Shown: one piece after another, positions 1 through 5,918 of the stretch
How the letters are laid out: each line of letters opens with the position of its first letter
Numbering within the stretch: position 1 is the stretch's first letter
NCBI GenBank assembly: GCA_026125835.1
Contig: JAHCKJ010000087.1
Location: forward strand, 1-8,121
DNA length: 8,121 nucleotides
Origin: Sphingopyxis sp.
Lineage (GTDB): Bacteria; Pseudomonadota; Alphaproteobacteria; Sphingomonadales; Sphingomonadaceae
Direction of reading: 5' to 3'
The notes under the pieces: model-generated
The model's input: the letters and a program-made list of their open reading frames with translations, nothing else
Database searches by the model: none
Told to the model about the DNA's origin: nothing
Made by a program: the position numbers and the translations under genes

Positions 1-926
1 GCAACGCGCGGGCGCTGGGCGACGTCGCGCGCGCGCGCGGGCCGCTGCGGTGGGCGAACAAGCTGGTCCACATGTTCCGTCGCAACGATCGTCGCGGAGC
101 GAAGCGGAATATCCATGCCCATTATGATTTGGGCAATGATTTCTATCGCTTGTGGCTCGATCAGGCGATGAATTATTCAAGTGCGCTGTTTGCCGATCCG
201 GCGCAGTCGCTCGAGGAGGCACAGACGGTCAAGATCGATGCAGTCCTCGACCGGCTCGACCTGCGATCGGGGAGCCGGCTGCTCGAGATCGGCTGCGGTT
301 GGGGGGCGTTGGCCGAGCGGGCGGTCGAGCGGCACGATGTGCTCTACACCGGGATCACGCTGTCGTCCGCCCAGGCCGAGATCGCCGACGCGCGGCTGGC
401 TGCAGTCGATCTGTCGGGGCGGTCGCGGATCGAGCTTTGCGACTATCGCGACGCGCGGGGACCCTATGATGCGATCGCCAGCGTCGAAATGGTCGAAGCG
501 GTGGGGCAAGCCTATTGGCCCGCCTATCTCGACGCGATTGCACGGCTGCTGCGACCCGGTGGCAAGGCGGCGATCCAGTATATCCTGATCGATGATGCGC
601 TGTTCGAGCGTTATGCGGCGAGCAGCGACTTTATCCAGGCCTATATTTTCCCGGGCGGCTGCCTGATCTCGGAAAGCCGTTTTCGCGCGCTGGCTGAGGA
701 ACGCGGGCTGATATGGCGCGATGTCCGGCGCTTTGGGGGCGACTATGCCGAAACCTTGCGCCAATGGCGCGAGCGCTTCGACGCAGCCGTGGCAGATGGC
801 CAGTTGCCGGGGGGATTCGACGACCGTTTCGTGCGACTCTGGCGTTATTATCTGCAATATTGCGAGGGCGGATTTCGCGGCGGCGGCATCGACGTTGCGC
901 AAGTGACGTTGGAAAAAGCAGCCTGA
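1..926 (+). CDS. Cyclopropane-fatty-acyl-phospholipid synthase family SAM methyltransferase (5' partial)
   Basis: Enzymes of this family transfer a methylene from S-adenosylmethionine to the double bond of unsaturated phospholipid acyl chains at the membrane. The reading frame is open to the left edge (first full codon at base 3), so the true start and N-terminal domain lie outside. About 307 residues are visible; full family members are usually near 400. Numbering from the Met at base 72: HAHYDLGNDFY at 15-25, the SAM-binding glycine motif LLEIGCGWG at 70-78, MVEAVG at 140-145, YIFPGG at 191-196, and the family-typical C-terminus YYLQYCEGGF at 259-268. Two positions differ from E. coli Cfa as I remember it: the bicarbonate-site Cys in YSC is Ser37 here (YSSALF), and the His of HTIG is Gln169 (IQYIL). 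Glu142 and Tyr259/Tyr260 are kept. Such changes occur in a related subfamily, so the exact product (cyclopropane or another modified fatty acid) is uncertain. It probably shares a transcript with the next gene. Confidence 0.9.
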   Translation, partial: NARALGDVARARGPLRWANKLVHMFRRNDRRGAKRNIHAHYDLGNDFYRLWLDQAMNYSSALFADPAQSLEEAQTVKIDAVLDRLDLRSGSRLLEIGCGWGALAERAVERHDVLYTGITLSSAQAEIADARLAAVDLSGRSRIELCDYRDARGPYDAIASVEMVEAVGQAYWPAYLDAIARLLRPGGKAAIQYILIDDALFERYAASSDFIQAYIFPGGCLISESRFRALAEERGLIWRDVRRFGGDYAETLRQWRERFDAAVADGQLPGGFDDRFVRLWRYYLQYCEGGFRGGGIDVAQVTLEKAA

Positions 927-947
927 AAACAGGGGGAGAGTAAAGCT

Positions 948-2123
948 ATGCGGCGATATCTGGCAGCGGCGCTGTTGTGCGCGGCGGTAACCGCCTGCAC
1001 GGCGCCCGCGTCCACCCAAACCACCGACACGTTGCCAAAGGATATGAATGTGCTGTTCTGGACCCAGGATCAACGCGACCTTGCTTTCCGGACGATGGAG
1101 ACCGTCCCGAAAGTGGTGGTTAATACCGTCGAAGCGGGAGATGTCGTCTATCCGTTGCCGCAGGGGCAATCGATCGATCTGGGTATCGACGTCGATGCCT
1201 ATATGGCCAAGCAGCGCCATGCCGGGCTGATCATCGTCCAGGATGGCAAGATCCGGCTCGAGAAATATGCGCTCGGCTATGGCGCCGCGGGGCGCTGGAC
1301 CAGCTTTTCGGTCGCCAAGAGTTTCACCTCGACGCTGGTCGGGGCGGCGGTGAAGGATGGCTATATCAAGAGCCTCGACGACAAGGTCACCGTCTATATC
1401 CCCGGGCTCAAGGGGTCGGCCTATGACGACGTGTCGGTGCGCCAATTGCTGACCATGACATCCGGCGTCAAATGGAATGAGGATTATACCGACCCGAAAT
1501 CCGACGTCGCGCTGTTCAACATGCAAAAGCCCGTTGCGGGCGAAGACGTAACCGTCAGCTATATGAAGACCTTGCCGCGCGACGTTCCGGCAGGGTCGAA
1601 ATGGTTGTACAGCACGGGCGAGACCAATTTGATCGGCGTGCTGGTGTCGAGCGCGACCGGCAAAAGCTTGTCAGCCTATCTGTCGGAAAAGATCTGGAAA
1701 CCGTTCGGGATGGAGCAGGACGCGGTCTGGATGCTGGGGGCGACGGGCCACGAGATCAGCGGTTGCTGCATCTCTGCAAGCCTCAAGGATTATGCGCGGC
1801 TTGGCCAATTTGTCCTGAATGGCGGCATCGCGGATGGCGCAAAGGTGGTTCCCGACGACTGGTTCGCCGCCGCCACGACGAAACAAGCCGATATCGGTCT
1901 GCCCGGCCGGGGATACGGCTATCAATGGTGGACCAACGATGACGGCAGTTTTGCCGCACAGGGAATCTTCGGTCAGGGAATCTTCATCGACCCGAAACGG
2001 AAACTGGTGATCGCGTCGAACGGCAACTGGCCGACCGCAACCGATCCCGAAGGCGTCGGCGCGGCGCGCGAGGCCTTTTACAAAGGCGTACAGGCGGCGT
2101 TGGACAAAGAAGCGGCCAAATAG
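948..2123 (+). CDS. Serine hydrolase, class C beta-lactamase/NylB-like family, predicted lipoprotein
   Basis: This 391-residue protein belongs to the beta-lactamase-fold serine hydrolases (COG1680-like), which act as esterases, amidases or peptidases; true beta-lactamase activity is not implied. The N-terminus is a lipoprotein signal (charged MRRY, hydrophobic stretch, lipobox VTAC with Cys17), so it is probably anchored in the cell envelope facing the periplasm. The nucleophile motif SxxK is S121-V-A-K124 in a TSFSVAKSFTSTLVG context. The Tyr motif is Y221-S-T. A glycine-rich segment, GIFGQGIFIDP at 339-349, stands where the KTG/HxG strand lies in relatives. Length and S-to-Y spacing (100 residues) resemble 6-aminohexanoate-dimer hydrolase NylB as I remember it, but the substrate cannot be read from sequence. 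The start is supported by GGGGGAG (932-938) nine bases before the ATG and by the signal peptide. It follows the methyltransferase after 21 bases, so co-transcription and possibly a lipid- or envelope-related role are inferred. Confidence 0.9.
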   Translation: MRRYLAAALLCAAVTACTAPASTQTTDTLPKDMNVLFWTQDQRDLAFRTMETVPKVVVNTVEAGDVVYPLPQGQSIDLGIDVDAYMAKQRHAGLIIVQDGKIRLEKYALGYGAAGRWTSFSVAKSFTSTLVGAAVKDGYIKSLDDKVTVYIPGLKGSAYDDVSVRQLLTMTSGVKWNEDYTDPKSDVALFNMQKPVAGEDVTVSYMKTLPRDVPAGSKWLYSTGETNLIGVLVSSATGKSLSAYLSEKIWKPFGMEQDAVWMLGATGHEISGCCISASLKDYARLGQFVLNGGIADGAKVVPDDWFAAATTKQADIGLPGRGYGYQWWTNDDGSFAAQGIFGQGIFIDPKRKLVIASNGNWPTATDPEGVGAAREAFYKGVQAALDKEAAK

Positions 2124-2160
2124 ACCCGCCGTTCCTGCGACCCCACGGTCAACCAGCGCG

Positions 2161-2547
2161 TTACTCCGCGACGATGCCCGCCGCGCGTTGCGCCAGCCAC
2201 GTTGCGGCGAGTGGAACGGCGGCTCCGAGCGCCATGATCCACCACGCGTCACCCAGCGTTACGGCGCGATAGAGCGCGGCGCCGATCACCGCTCCCGCGA
2301 CGATCCAACCGGCGCCCGTTCCCGCCGATCCGCGCATGGCGAGCCACGAACCGGCGAAGCTGCCGACGAACCAGCCGATGACAAGCGCGACGGTCGACCC
2401 GACGGGGATCAGGATTTCACCCGTTTCCAGATCATATTCGGCGGGTGACAGTTCGTTACCGGCATATTGCGCCAGCCAGATCAAGCCAAAGGCGACAGCA
2501 ATCCCGATTGCCGTTGCCACCGCCGTCCGCAAAAGATTTCCGTTCAT
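2161..2547 (-). CDS. Small four-helix integral membrane protein of unknown function
   Basis: This 128-residue protein belongs to no family I recognise. Four hydrophobic stretches are visible at about residues 7-27, 48-70, 79-95 and 101-120. A polar loop (about 30-47, containing SPAEYDLETGE) lies between the first two, and a Gly/Ser/Arg-rich turn (MRGSAGTG, 71-78) after the second. The protein is rich in Ala and Gly and has no cysteines or obvious catalytic motif. The start was placed at the ATG complementary to 2545-2547 because the full first helix follows it. Its Shine-Dalgarno region is only a G-rich run (GGGGG) around 10-14 bases upstream. It lies 59 bases downstream of the dehydrogenase gene on the same strand, so it is probably the last gene of the purF transcript. 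A longer overlapping reading frame extends upstream but only shadows the dehydrogenase. It is very likely a real gene; its role is unknown. Confidence 0.75.
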   Translation of the reverse strand: MNGNLLRTAVATAIGIAVAFGLIWLAQYAGNELSPAEYDLETGEILIPVGSTVALVIGWFVGSFAGSWLAMRGSAGTGAGWIVAGAVIGAALYRAVTLGDAWWIMALGAAVPLAATWLAQRAAGIVAE

Positions 2548-2606
2548 GCCCGCACCCCCGCAAACCGTCGTCCCGTCTGCCCTAGTGCCGGAAAACGAAC
2601 AGGGCG

Positions 2607-3341
2607 TTAAGCCTTTTCCATGACCTTGGGCAGGGCGTGGAACGCGGTGCTGTCGAAACCCGCGACCATCAGTTCCGCGACATATTCGCCCACCGCGGCG
2701 GGTTCCTTGATGCTGCCCGCATCTTCGCCGGGATAGGCGCGCGCGCGCATCTGGGTGCGCGTGCCGCCGGGATCGAGGATCGCGGCCCGCACGGTCGAAA
2801 TGTTGCGCATTTCGGCGCCATAGCTGGTCACCAGCACCTCCAGCGCCGCTTTCGATGCGGCATAAGCACCCCAATAGGCGCGCGGTTCGCGCGCGACGCT
2901 GCTCGACAGTGCCAGCAAGCGGCCGTTCGCGGCGCGGCGCAGCAGCGGATCGAAATTGGCGATGAGCGCCTGCTGCGCGATGAGATTGAGCGTCAGCAGC
3001 TTGTTGAATTCCTTGCCGTCGATCGCTGCGACGGGGGTCAAGGTGCCGAGCATGGCGGCATTGAGCACCAGCATGTCGAGTTGCTGCCACCGCTCGGCCA
3101 TCGCACTCGCCAGCCGCGCGATGCTGTCGCCATCGGTCAGGTCGAGCGGCGCGATCGTCGCACTGCCGCCCGCCGCGTGAATACGATCCTCCAGCGCCTC
3201 GAGCCCGCCAGCGGTGCGCGCGGTGATGACGACATGCGCGCCGCGCGCCGCGAGCGATTCGGCAATGGCCTCGCCAATGCCACGGCTCGCGCCGGTGACG
3301 AGCGCGACCTGCCCCGCCAGTTCTTCGGACCTTGTAGTCAT
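2607..3341 (-). CDS. YciK-like short-chain dehydrogenase/reductase
   Basis: This 244-residue protein is a classical NAD(P)(H)-dependent short-chain dehydrogenase/reductase in the cytoplasm. The cofactor-binding motif TGASRGIG is at residues 16-23. Arg42 after the second strand (TAR) hints at NADPH. LDLTD (66-70) contacts the adenine ring. The active-site tetrad is most likely Asn119, Ser147, Tyr160 and Lys164 (Y-AAS-K). The usual NNAG motif reads N94-A-A-M here. The segments SSSVxRxxRAxWGAYAASK, DPGGTRTxMRARAYPGED and the proline after it resemble E. coli YciK closely as I remember it; YciK's physiological substrate is not settled. The start MTTRSEELAGQ was chosen because it puts the cofactor motif at the usual distance; a longer frame would run back into purF. 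The ATG follows the purF stop by only 4 bases, so translational coupling with purF is likely, although no purine role follows from that. Confidence 0.9.
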   Translation of the reverse strand: MTTRSEELAGQVALVTGASRGIGEAIAESLAARGAHVVITARTAGGLEALEDRIHAAGGSATIAPLDLTDGDSIARLASAMAERWQQLDMLVLNAAMLGTLTPVAAIDGKEFNKLLTLNLIAQQALIANFDPLLRRAANGRLLALSSSVAREPRAYWGAYAASKAALEVLVTSYGAEMRNISTVRAAILDPGGTRTQMRARAYPGEDAGSIKEPAAVGEYVAELMVAGFDSTAFHALPKVMEKA

Positions 3342-3345
3342 TGCG

Positions 3346-4803
3346 TCAGACAACCCGTTCGGCAAGCAGTGAAAATTGGTCATCCAGCCCATGCTCGTCG
3401 AAATCGGTGAGCGTGGTCGGATAGTCGCCGGTGAAGCAGGCATCGCAATATTGCGGTGCGTTGTGATTGCGGTCGCTTTCACCCAGCGCGCGGTACAGGC
3501 CGTCGATCGTCAGGAAGGCGAGGCTGTCGGCATTGATGAAATTCGCCATCTGGCCGACCGTCATCTGCGCTGCGAGGAGTTTGGCGCGTTCGGGCGTGTC
3601 GACGCCGTAAAAACAGCTGTGCGACGTCGGCGGGCTGGCGATGCGCATATGCACCTCGGCGGCGCCGGCGTCGCGCATCATCTGGACGATCTTCAAGCTG
3701 GTTGTGCCGCGCACAATCGAATCGTCGATCAGCACGATCCGCTGGCCGGCGATGAGTGCCCGGTTGGCGTTGTGCTTCAGCTTGACACCCAGATGACGGA
3801 CCTTGTCACCCGGCTGGATAAAGGTGCGCCCGACATAGTGCGAGCGGATGATGCCCAGCTCGAACGGAATACCCGATTCCTGAGCATAGCCGATCGCGGC
3901 GGGCGTACCCGAGTCGGGCACCGGAATGACCAGATCGGCGTCGACGGGATTTTCCCGCGCCAGTTCCGCACCGATCGCCTTGCGCACCGAATAAACGCTG
4001 GTGCCGTCGACGATCGAATCGGGGCGCGAGAAATAGACATATTCGAAGATGCAGGGCCGCGGGCTATGGTCGGCGAAGGGGCGGTGCGACGTCAGCTGGC
4101 CGTCGCGGACGATCACAAGCTCGCCCGGGTCGACCGACCGGACAAACTCCGCGCCGACGACGTCGAGCGCGACGGTTTCCGATGCCAGGATGTGCGCATC
4201 GCCGAGTTTGCCGATCACCAGCGGGCGGATGCCGAGCGGATCGCGGCAGCCGATCATCCCTTCGGCGGTCAGACAGATCAGCGAATAGGCGCCTTCGACC
4301 TGCTTCAGCGCGTCGATGAAGCGGTCGAGCAGCGAACGATAGCTCGAGGTGGCGACGAGGTGGATGATGACTTCGGTGTCGCTGGTCGACTGAAAGATCG
4401 AGCCGCGGCGAACGAGCAGCTTGCGGAGCGCCGCCGCATTGGAGATATTGCCGTTGTGGGCCACGGCGAAGCCGCCGGTTGCGAGATCGGCGAACAGCGG
4501 CTGGACGTTGCGCAGCGCGGTTTCGCCGGTGGTCGAATAGCGGACATGGCCGATCGACGAGCCGCCCTGGAGCTGGCGCATGATGTCGTCGCGGTCGAAA
4601 TTGCCTGCGACATGGCCCATCGCGCGATGGGTATGAAATTCCTTGCCGTCAAAGGCGGTGATGCCGGCCGCTTCCTGCCCGCGATGCTGGAGCGCGTGAA
4701 GGCCCAGCGCCACGACCGCGGCGGCGCTGTCGGCGCCATGAATGCCAAAGACGCCGCACTCCTCGCGGAGTTTGTCGTCGTCGAAAGGATGTGTCGTGAG
4801 CAT
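3346..4803 (-). CDS. purF: Amidophosphoribosyltransferase (glutamine PRPP amidotransferase)
   Basis: PurF makes 5-phosphoribosylamine from PRPP and glutamine, the committed step of de novo purine synthesis. The 485-residue protein has an N-terminal class II glutamine amidotransferase domain and a C-terminal phosphoribosyltransferase domain. The nucleophile is Cys16 in EECGVFG, so a 15-residue propeptide would be cut off. Other glutaminase motifs are HRGQEAAGI (40-48), HVRYSTTG (about 86-93) and NGN (117-119). The PRPP-binding loop is VLIDDSIVRGTTS (357-369). Cys251 (PCIFEYVYF), Cys397 (SCFYGVD), Cys453 and Cys456 (YCDACFTG) match the four ligands of the [4Fe-4S] cluster in Bacillus-type PurF, a cluster absent from the E. 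coli enzyme. An alternative start at 4839 would give a 27-residue propeptide and was not preferred. Neither start has a good Shine-Dalgarno sequence. It heads the minus-strand operon and is divergent from hisI. Confidence 0.97.
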   Translation of the reverse strand: MLTTHPFDDDKLREECGVFGIHGADSAAAVVALGLHALQHRGQEAAGITAFDGKEFHTHRAMGHVAGNFDRDDIMRQLQGGSSIGHVRYSTTGETALRNVQPLFADLATGGFAVAHNGNISNAAALRKLLVRRGSIFQSTSDTEVIIHLVATSSYRSLLDRFIDALKQVEGAYSLICLTAEGMIGCRDPLGIRPLVIGKLGDAHILASETVALDVVGAEFVRSVDPGELVIVRDGQLTSHRPFADHSPRPCIFEYVYFSRPDSIVDGTSVYSVRKAIGAELARENPVDADLVIPVPDSGTPAAIGYAQESGIPFELGIIRSHYVGRTFIQPGDKVRHLGVKLKHNANRALIAGQRIVLIDDSIVRGTTSLKIVQMMRDAGAAEVHMRIASPPTSHSCFYGVDTPERAKLLAAQMTVGQMANFINADSLAFLTIDGLYRALGESDRNHNAPQYCDACFTGDYPTTLTDFDEHGLDDQFSLLAERVV

Positions 4804-4945
4804 GACGGTCCAGCAGCGAGGGCAGTGACTGGCGCGCATATAGGGACGGTTGTGGCAAATGTCGCCCCCCTATTCACGATATTGTCACGCCATGTTAAAA
4901 CGACGGGATGACAGGGGTCGGGCTTGTGCTCTAAAGCCCCAGAAC
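4804..4945. promoter_or_regulatory. Divergent purF/hisI intergenic region
   Basis: These 142 bases separate the divergent starts of purF (-) and hisI (+), so by arrangement both promoters should lie here. The region is more AT-rich in its centre (about 4871-4900, including TATTCACGATATTGTCACG) than the surrounding genes. I could not identify a confident -35/-10 pair on either strand. The best partial matches, for example TTCACG and TTAAAA separated by 16 bases on the + strand, are poor. I found no match to the E. coli PurR palindrome or a purine riboswitch by eye. A hairpin immediately before hisI is listed separately. Confidence 0.5.
4920..4939 (+). promoter_or_regulatory. Hairpin just upstream of the hisI start
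   Basis: GGGCTT (4920-4925) and AAGCCC (4934-4939) form a perfect 6-bp stem with an 8-base loop, ending six bases before the hisI ATG. It occupies the place where a ribosome binding site should be, and no AG-rich Shine-Dalgarno sequence is visible there. It could limit ribosome access or be chance in GC-rich DNA. No U-tract follows, so it is not a terminator. Confidence 0.3.
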
Positions 4946-5326
4946 ATGGACCAACAGCGCGACACCGCCGACCGCTTTATGCCCCGTTTCGACACGGCGG
5001 GCCTGGTGACCGCAATTGTCACCGACGCCGACAGCGGCGTGCTGTTGATGGTCGCGCACATGAATGCCGACGCGATCGAACGGACGCAGGCGACCGGCAA
5101 GGCGCATTTCTGGTCGCGGTCGCGATCCGCGCTGTGGCGCAAGGGCGAAACCTCGGGGAACGAACTGACGCTGGTCGAAATGCGGGTCGATTGCGACCAG
5201 GACGCGCTGTTGCTGCGCGTCCGGCCCGCGGGTCCGGCGTGCCACACCGGACGGCGCAGCTGCTTTTACCGGCGGGTTGAATCCGATGGTTCGCTGGTCT
5301 TCCTGGATGATGATGCGCAGCGCTAG
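4946..5326 (+). CDS. hisI: Phosphoribosyl-AMP cyclohydrolase
   Basis: HisI opens the adenine ring of phosphoribosyl-AMP, the third step of histidine synthesis, in the cytoplasm as a zinc- and magnesium-dependent dimer. The 126-residue protein is the stand-alone form without a fused HisE domain. Family motifs in order are LMVAHMN (34-40), TGKAHFWSRSR (50-60), LWRKGETSGN (63-72), VDCDQDA (81-87) and CHTGRRSCFYR (99-109). Cys83, Cys99 and Cys106 are the expected zinc ligands; Asp82, Asp84 and Asp86 form the DxDxD magnesium site. The chosen ATG gives the normal family N-terminus. An in-frame ATG at 4850 would add 32 residues lying in the divergent promoter region and was rejected. No clear Shine-Dalgarno sequence precedes the start. 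The 3' end overlaps the start of the next gene. No other his genes are in the window. Confidence 0.95.
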   Translation: MDQQRDTADRFMPRFDTAGLVTAIVTDADSGVLLMVAHMNADAIERTQATGKAHFWSRSRSALWRKGETSGNELTLVEMRVDCDQDALLLRVRPAGPACHTGRRSCFYRRVESDGSLVFLDDDAQR

Positions 5327-5852
5327 CCCGGTCGTCGCTGCCGCGCTGTTGCTGCTGTCGGGTTGCGATCGGCACGGGTCCGGTGCGGCCGAGACCGGGG
5401 TCGACGCCGACAATCCGCTGGAGATCGCCGCGCGCGAGCGCGGCGTGGTCCGCGGCGACGCGACGTCGCCGGTCGGGGTGTTCGAGCGCGCGCACGATCT
5501 TGGCCGCGACGCGATGTGCGTCGTTCCCGATGGGGCGGGTCAGTGGCGGTTTGCGGTGACCGCGGCTTTCGGGACGAGCCTGTCCTGCGCGGCAAACGGT
5601 ACGATTGTTCGAGACGGCGATGGATGGCGGATGCGCTTTGCCGGTCACGAAGGCTGCGAAGCAGCGGTCCGCGAGGACGATGACGAATTGCGCTTGCCCG
5701 GACAACTTCCCTCGCAATGCGCCGACCTGTGTCCGTCGCGCGCATCGCTGGCGGGCCTGCGCCTGCCGCGGGCCAGCTGGTCGGCTGACGATGCAAGGGG
5801 CTTGCAGATCCGCGATGCGCGCGGCATGATCGGTCGACCGTGCGCGGGTTGA
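5307..5852 (+). CDS. Cysteine-rich predicted lipoprotein of unknown function
   Basis: I recognise no family for this protein of about 181 residues. It opens with MMMRSASPVV, a hydrophobic Ala/Leu stretch and the lipobox LSGC (Cys20), so it is predicted to be lipid-anchored in the envelope. The mature part has six further cysteines (about 71, 94, 117, 138, 142 and 179), an even number that would suit three disulfides in the periplasm. The middle alternates short beta-like stretches (CVVPDGAGQWRFAVTAAF, GDGWRMRFAG). Three consecutive ATGs (5307, 5310, 5313) are possible starts; all keep the signal peptide intact. An upstream ATG at 5277 adds ten residues before the signal and is less likely. 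Every candidate lies inside hisI in another frame (14-20 bases of overlap from the ATG triplet), implying translational coupling with hisI. Codon use looks like that of its neighbours. Confidence 0.75.
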   Translation: MMMRSASPVVAAALLLLSGCDRHGSGAAETGVDADNPLEIAARERGVVRGDATSPVGVFERAHDLGRDAMCVVPDGAGQWRFAVTAAFGTSLSCAANGTIVRDGDGWRMRFAGHEGCEAAVREDDDELRLPGQLPSQCADLCPSRASLAGLRLPRASWSADDARGLQIRDARGMIGRPCAG

Positions 5853-5857
5853 CCCGC
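5844..5857 (+). terminator. Weak GC-rich hairpin over the lipoprotein stop codon
   Basis: GCGGGT (5844-5849) and ACCCGC (5852-5857) are perfect inverse complements around the TGA stop. As RNA this gives a 5-bp stem GCGGG/CCCGC with loop TTGA. No run of T follows, so intrinsic termination is doubtful. It is the only hairpin candidate between the hisI-lipoprotein transcript and the MerR gene. Confidence 0.2.
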
Positions 5858-5882
5858 CGAATAACGGGGTAATGCGGCGCTA

Positions 5883-5898
5883 TTGACGTTCACGTCAA
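5883..5898. promoter_or_regulatory. Perfect palindrome TTGACGTTCACGTCAA, probable MerR/LiuR-type operator
   Basis: Two perfect 7-base half-sites (TTGACGT and ACGTCAA) are separated by 2 bases, 21 bases before the MerR gene's ATG. Short palindromes with ACGT cores are, as I remember, the kind of site described for LiuR-type MerR regulators of branched-chain and fatty acid degradation. This fits the LiuR-like protein encoded immediately downstream. The left half also contains TTGACG, a good -35 match, so a bound regulator would touch the promoter. Binding by this protein is inferred. Confidence 0.65.
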
Positions 5899-5911
5899 CG
5901 GAAACTAGTTT
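5883..5911 (+). promoter_or_regulatory. Possible sigma-70-type promoter of the MerR gene
   Basis: TTGACG (5883-5888, five of six consensus bases) and TAGTTT (5906-5911, three of six) are separated by 17 bases. Transcription would begin about at the ATG at 5919, giving a nearly leaderless mRNA. This fits the absence of a Shine-Dalgarno sequence. The -10 match is weak. Confidence 0.35.
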
Positions 5912-5913
5912 CC
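5900..5913. promoter_or_regulatory. Second perfect palindrome GGAAACTAGTTTCC
   Basis: This 14-base perfect palindrome (half-sites GGAAACT and AGTTTCC) starts one base after the first palindrome and ends five bases before the MerR ATG. Its sequence differs from the first. The centres are 16 bases apart, about one and a half helical turns. It overlaps the possible -10 region, so it may be a second operator, perhaps for another regulator. A role as part of an RNA hairpin is less likely. Confidence 0.45.
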
Positions 5914-5918
5914 CCGGT

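Noticed and set aside
26..39. CG dinucleotide run (seven copies) as a repeat or Z-DNA-forming element
   Set aside because: It lies inside the coding frame of the methyltransferase and encodes alternating Ala/Arg, which is common in GC-rich genes.
177..1526. A 449-codon open frame on the - strand across the first two + strand genes
   Set aside because: It runs antisense to two clear gene families, its protein has no recognisable domain, and long antisense frames are common in GC-rich DNA with strong third-position bias.
948..2123. Serine hydrolase as an antibiotic-resistance beta-lactamase
   Set aside because: The SxxK and Tyr motifs define the fold, but the context fits the broad esterase/NylB-like group and the class C YxN motif is not kept (Y-S-T).
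2139..2150. GACC/GGTC hairpin between the convergent genes as a bidirectional terminator
   Set aside because: The stem is only 4 bp, with no T-run on either strand; the 37-base gap shows no convincing terminator.
2161..3090. A 309-codon - strand frame extending the membrane protein upstream
   Set aside because: The first part is the dehydrogenase read in another frame. Only the last 128 codons, after the ATG at 2547, look like protein.
2637..3410. A 257-codon + strand frame opposite the short-chain dehydrogenase
   Set aside because: It has no domain and is antisense to a complete dehydrogenase with all catalytic residues.
3342..3482. Upstream extension of the dehydrogenase into purF
   Set aside because: The added 47 residues overlap the purF coding end and put the cofactor motif too far from the N-terminus.
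3376..4911. A 511-codon + strand frame opposite purF
   Set aside because: It is the shadow of purF, rich in Arg, Asp, Val and Ala with no family signature, and purF itself is unmistakable.
5831..5840. Palindrome CGGTCGACCG near the end of the lipoprotein gene
   Set aside because: It is short, GC-rich and within coding sequence; such 10-base palindromes are expected by chance.
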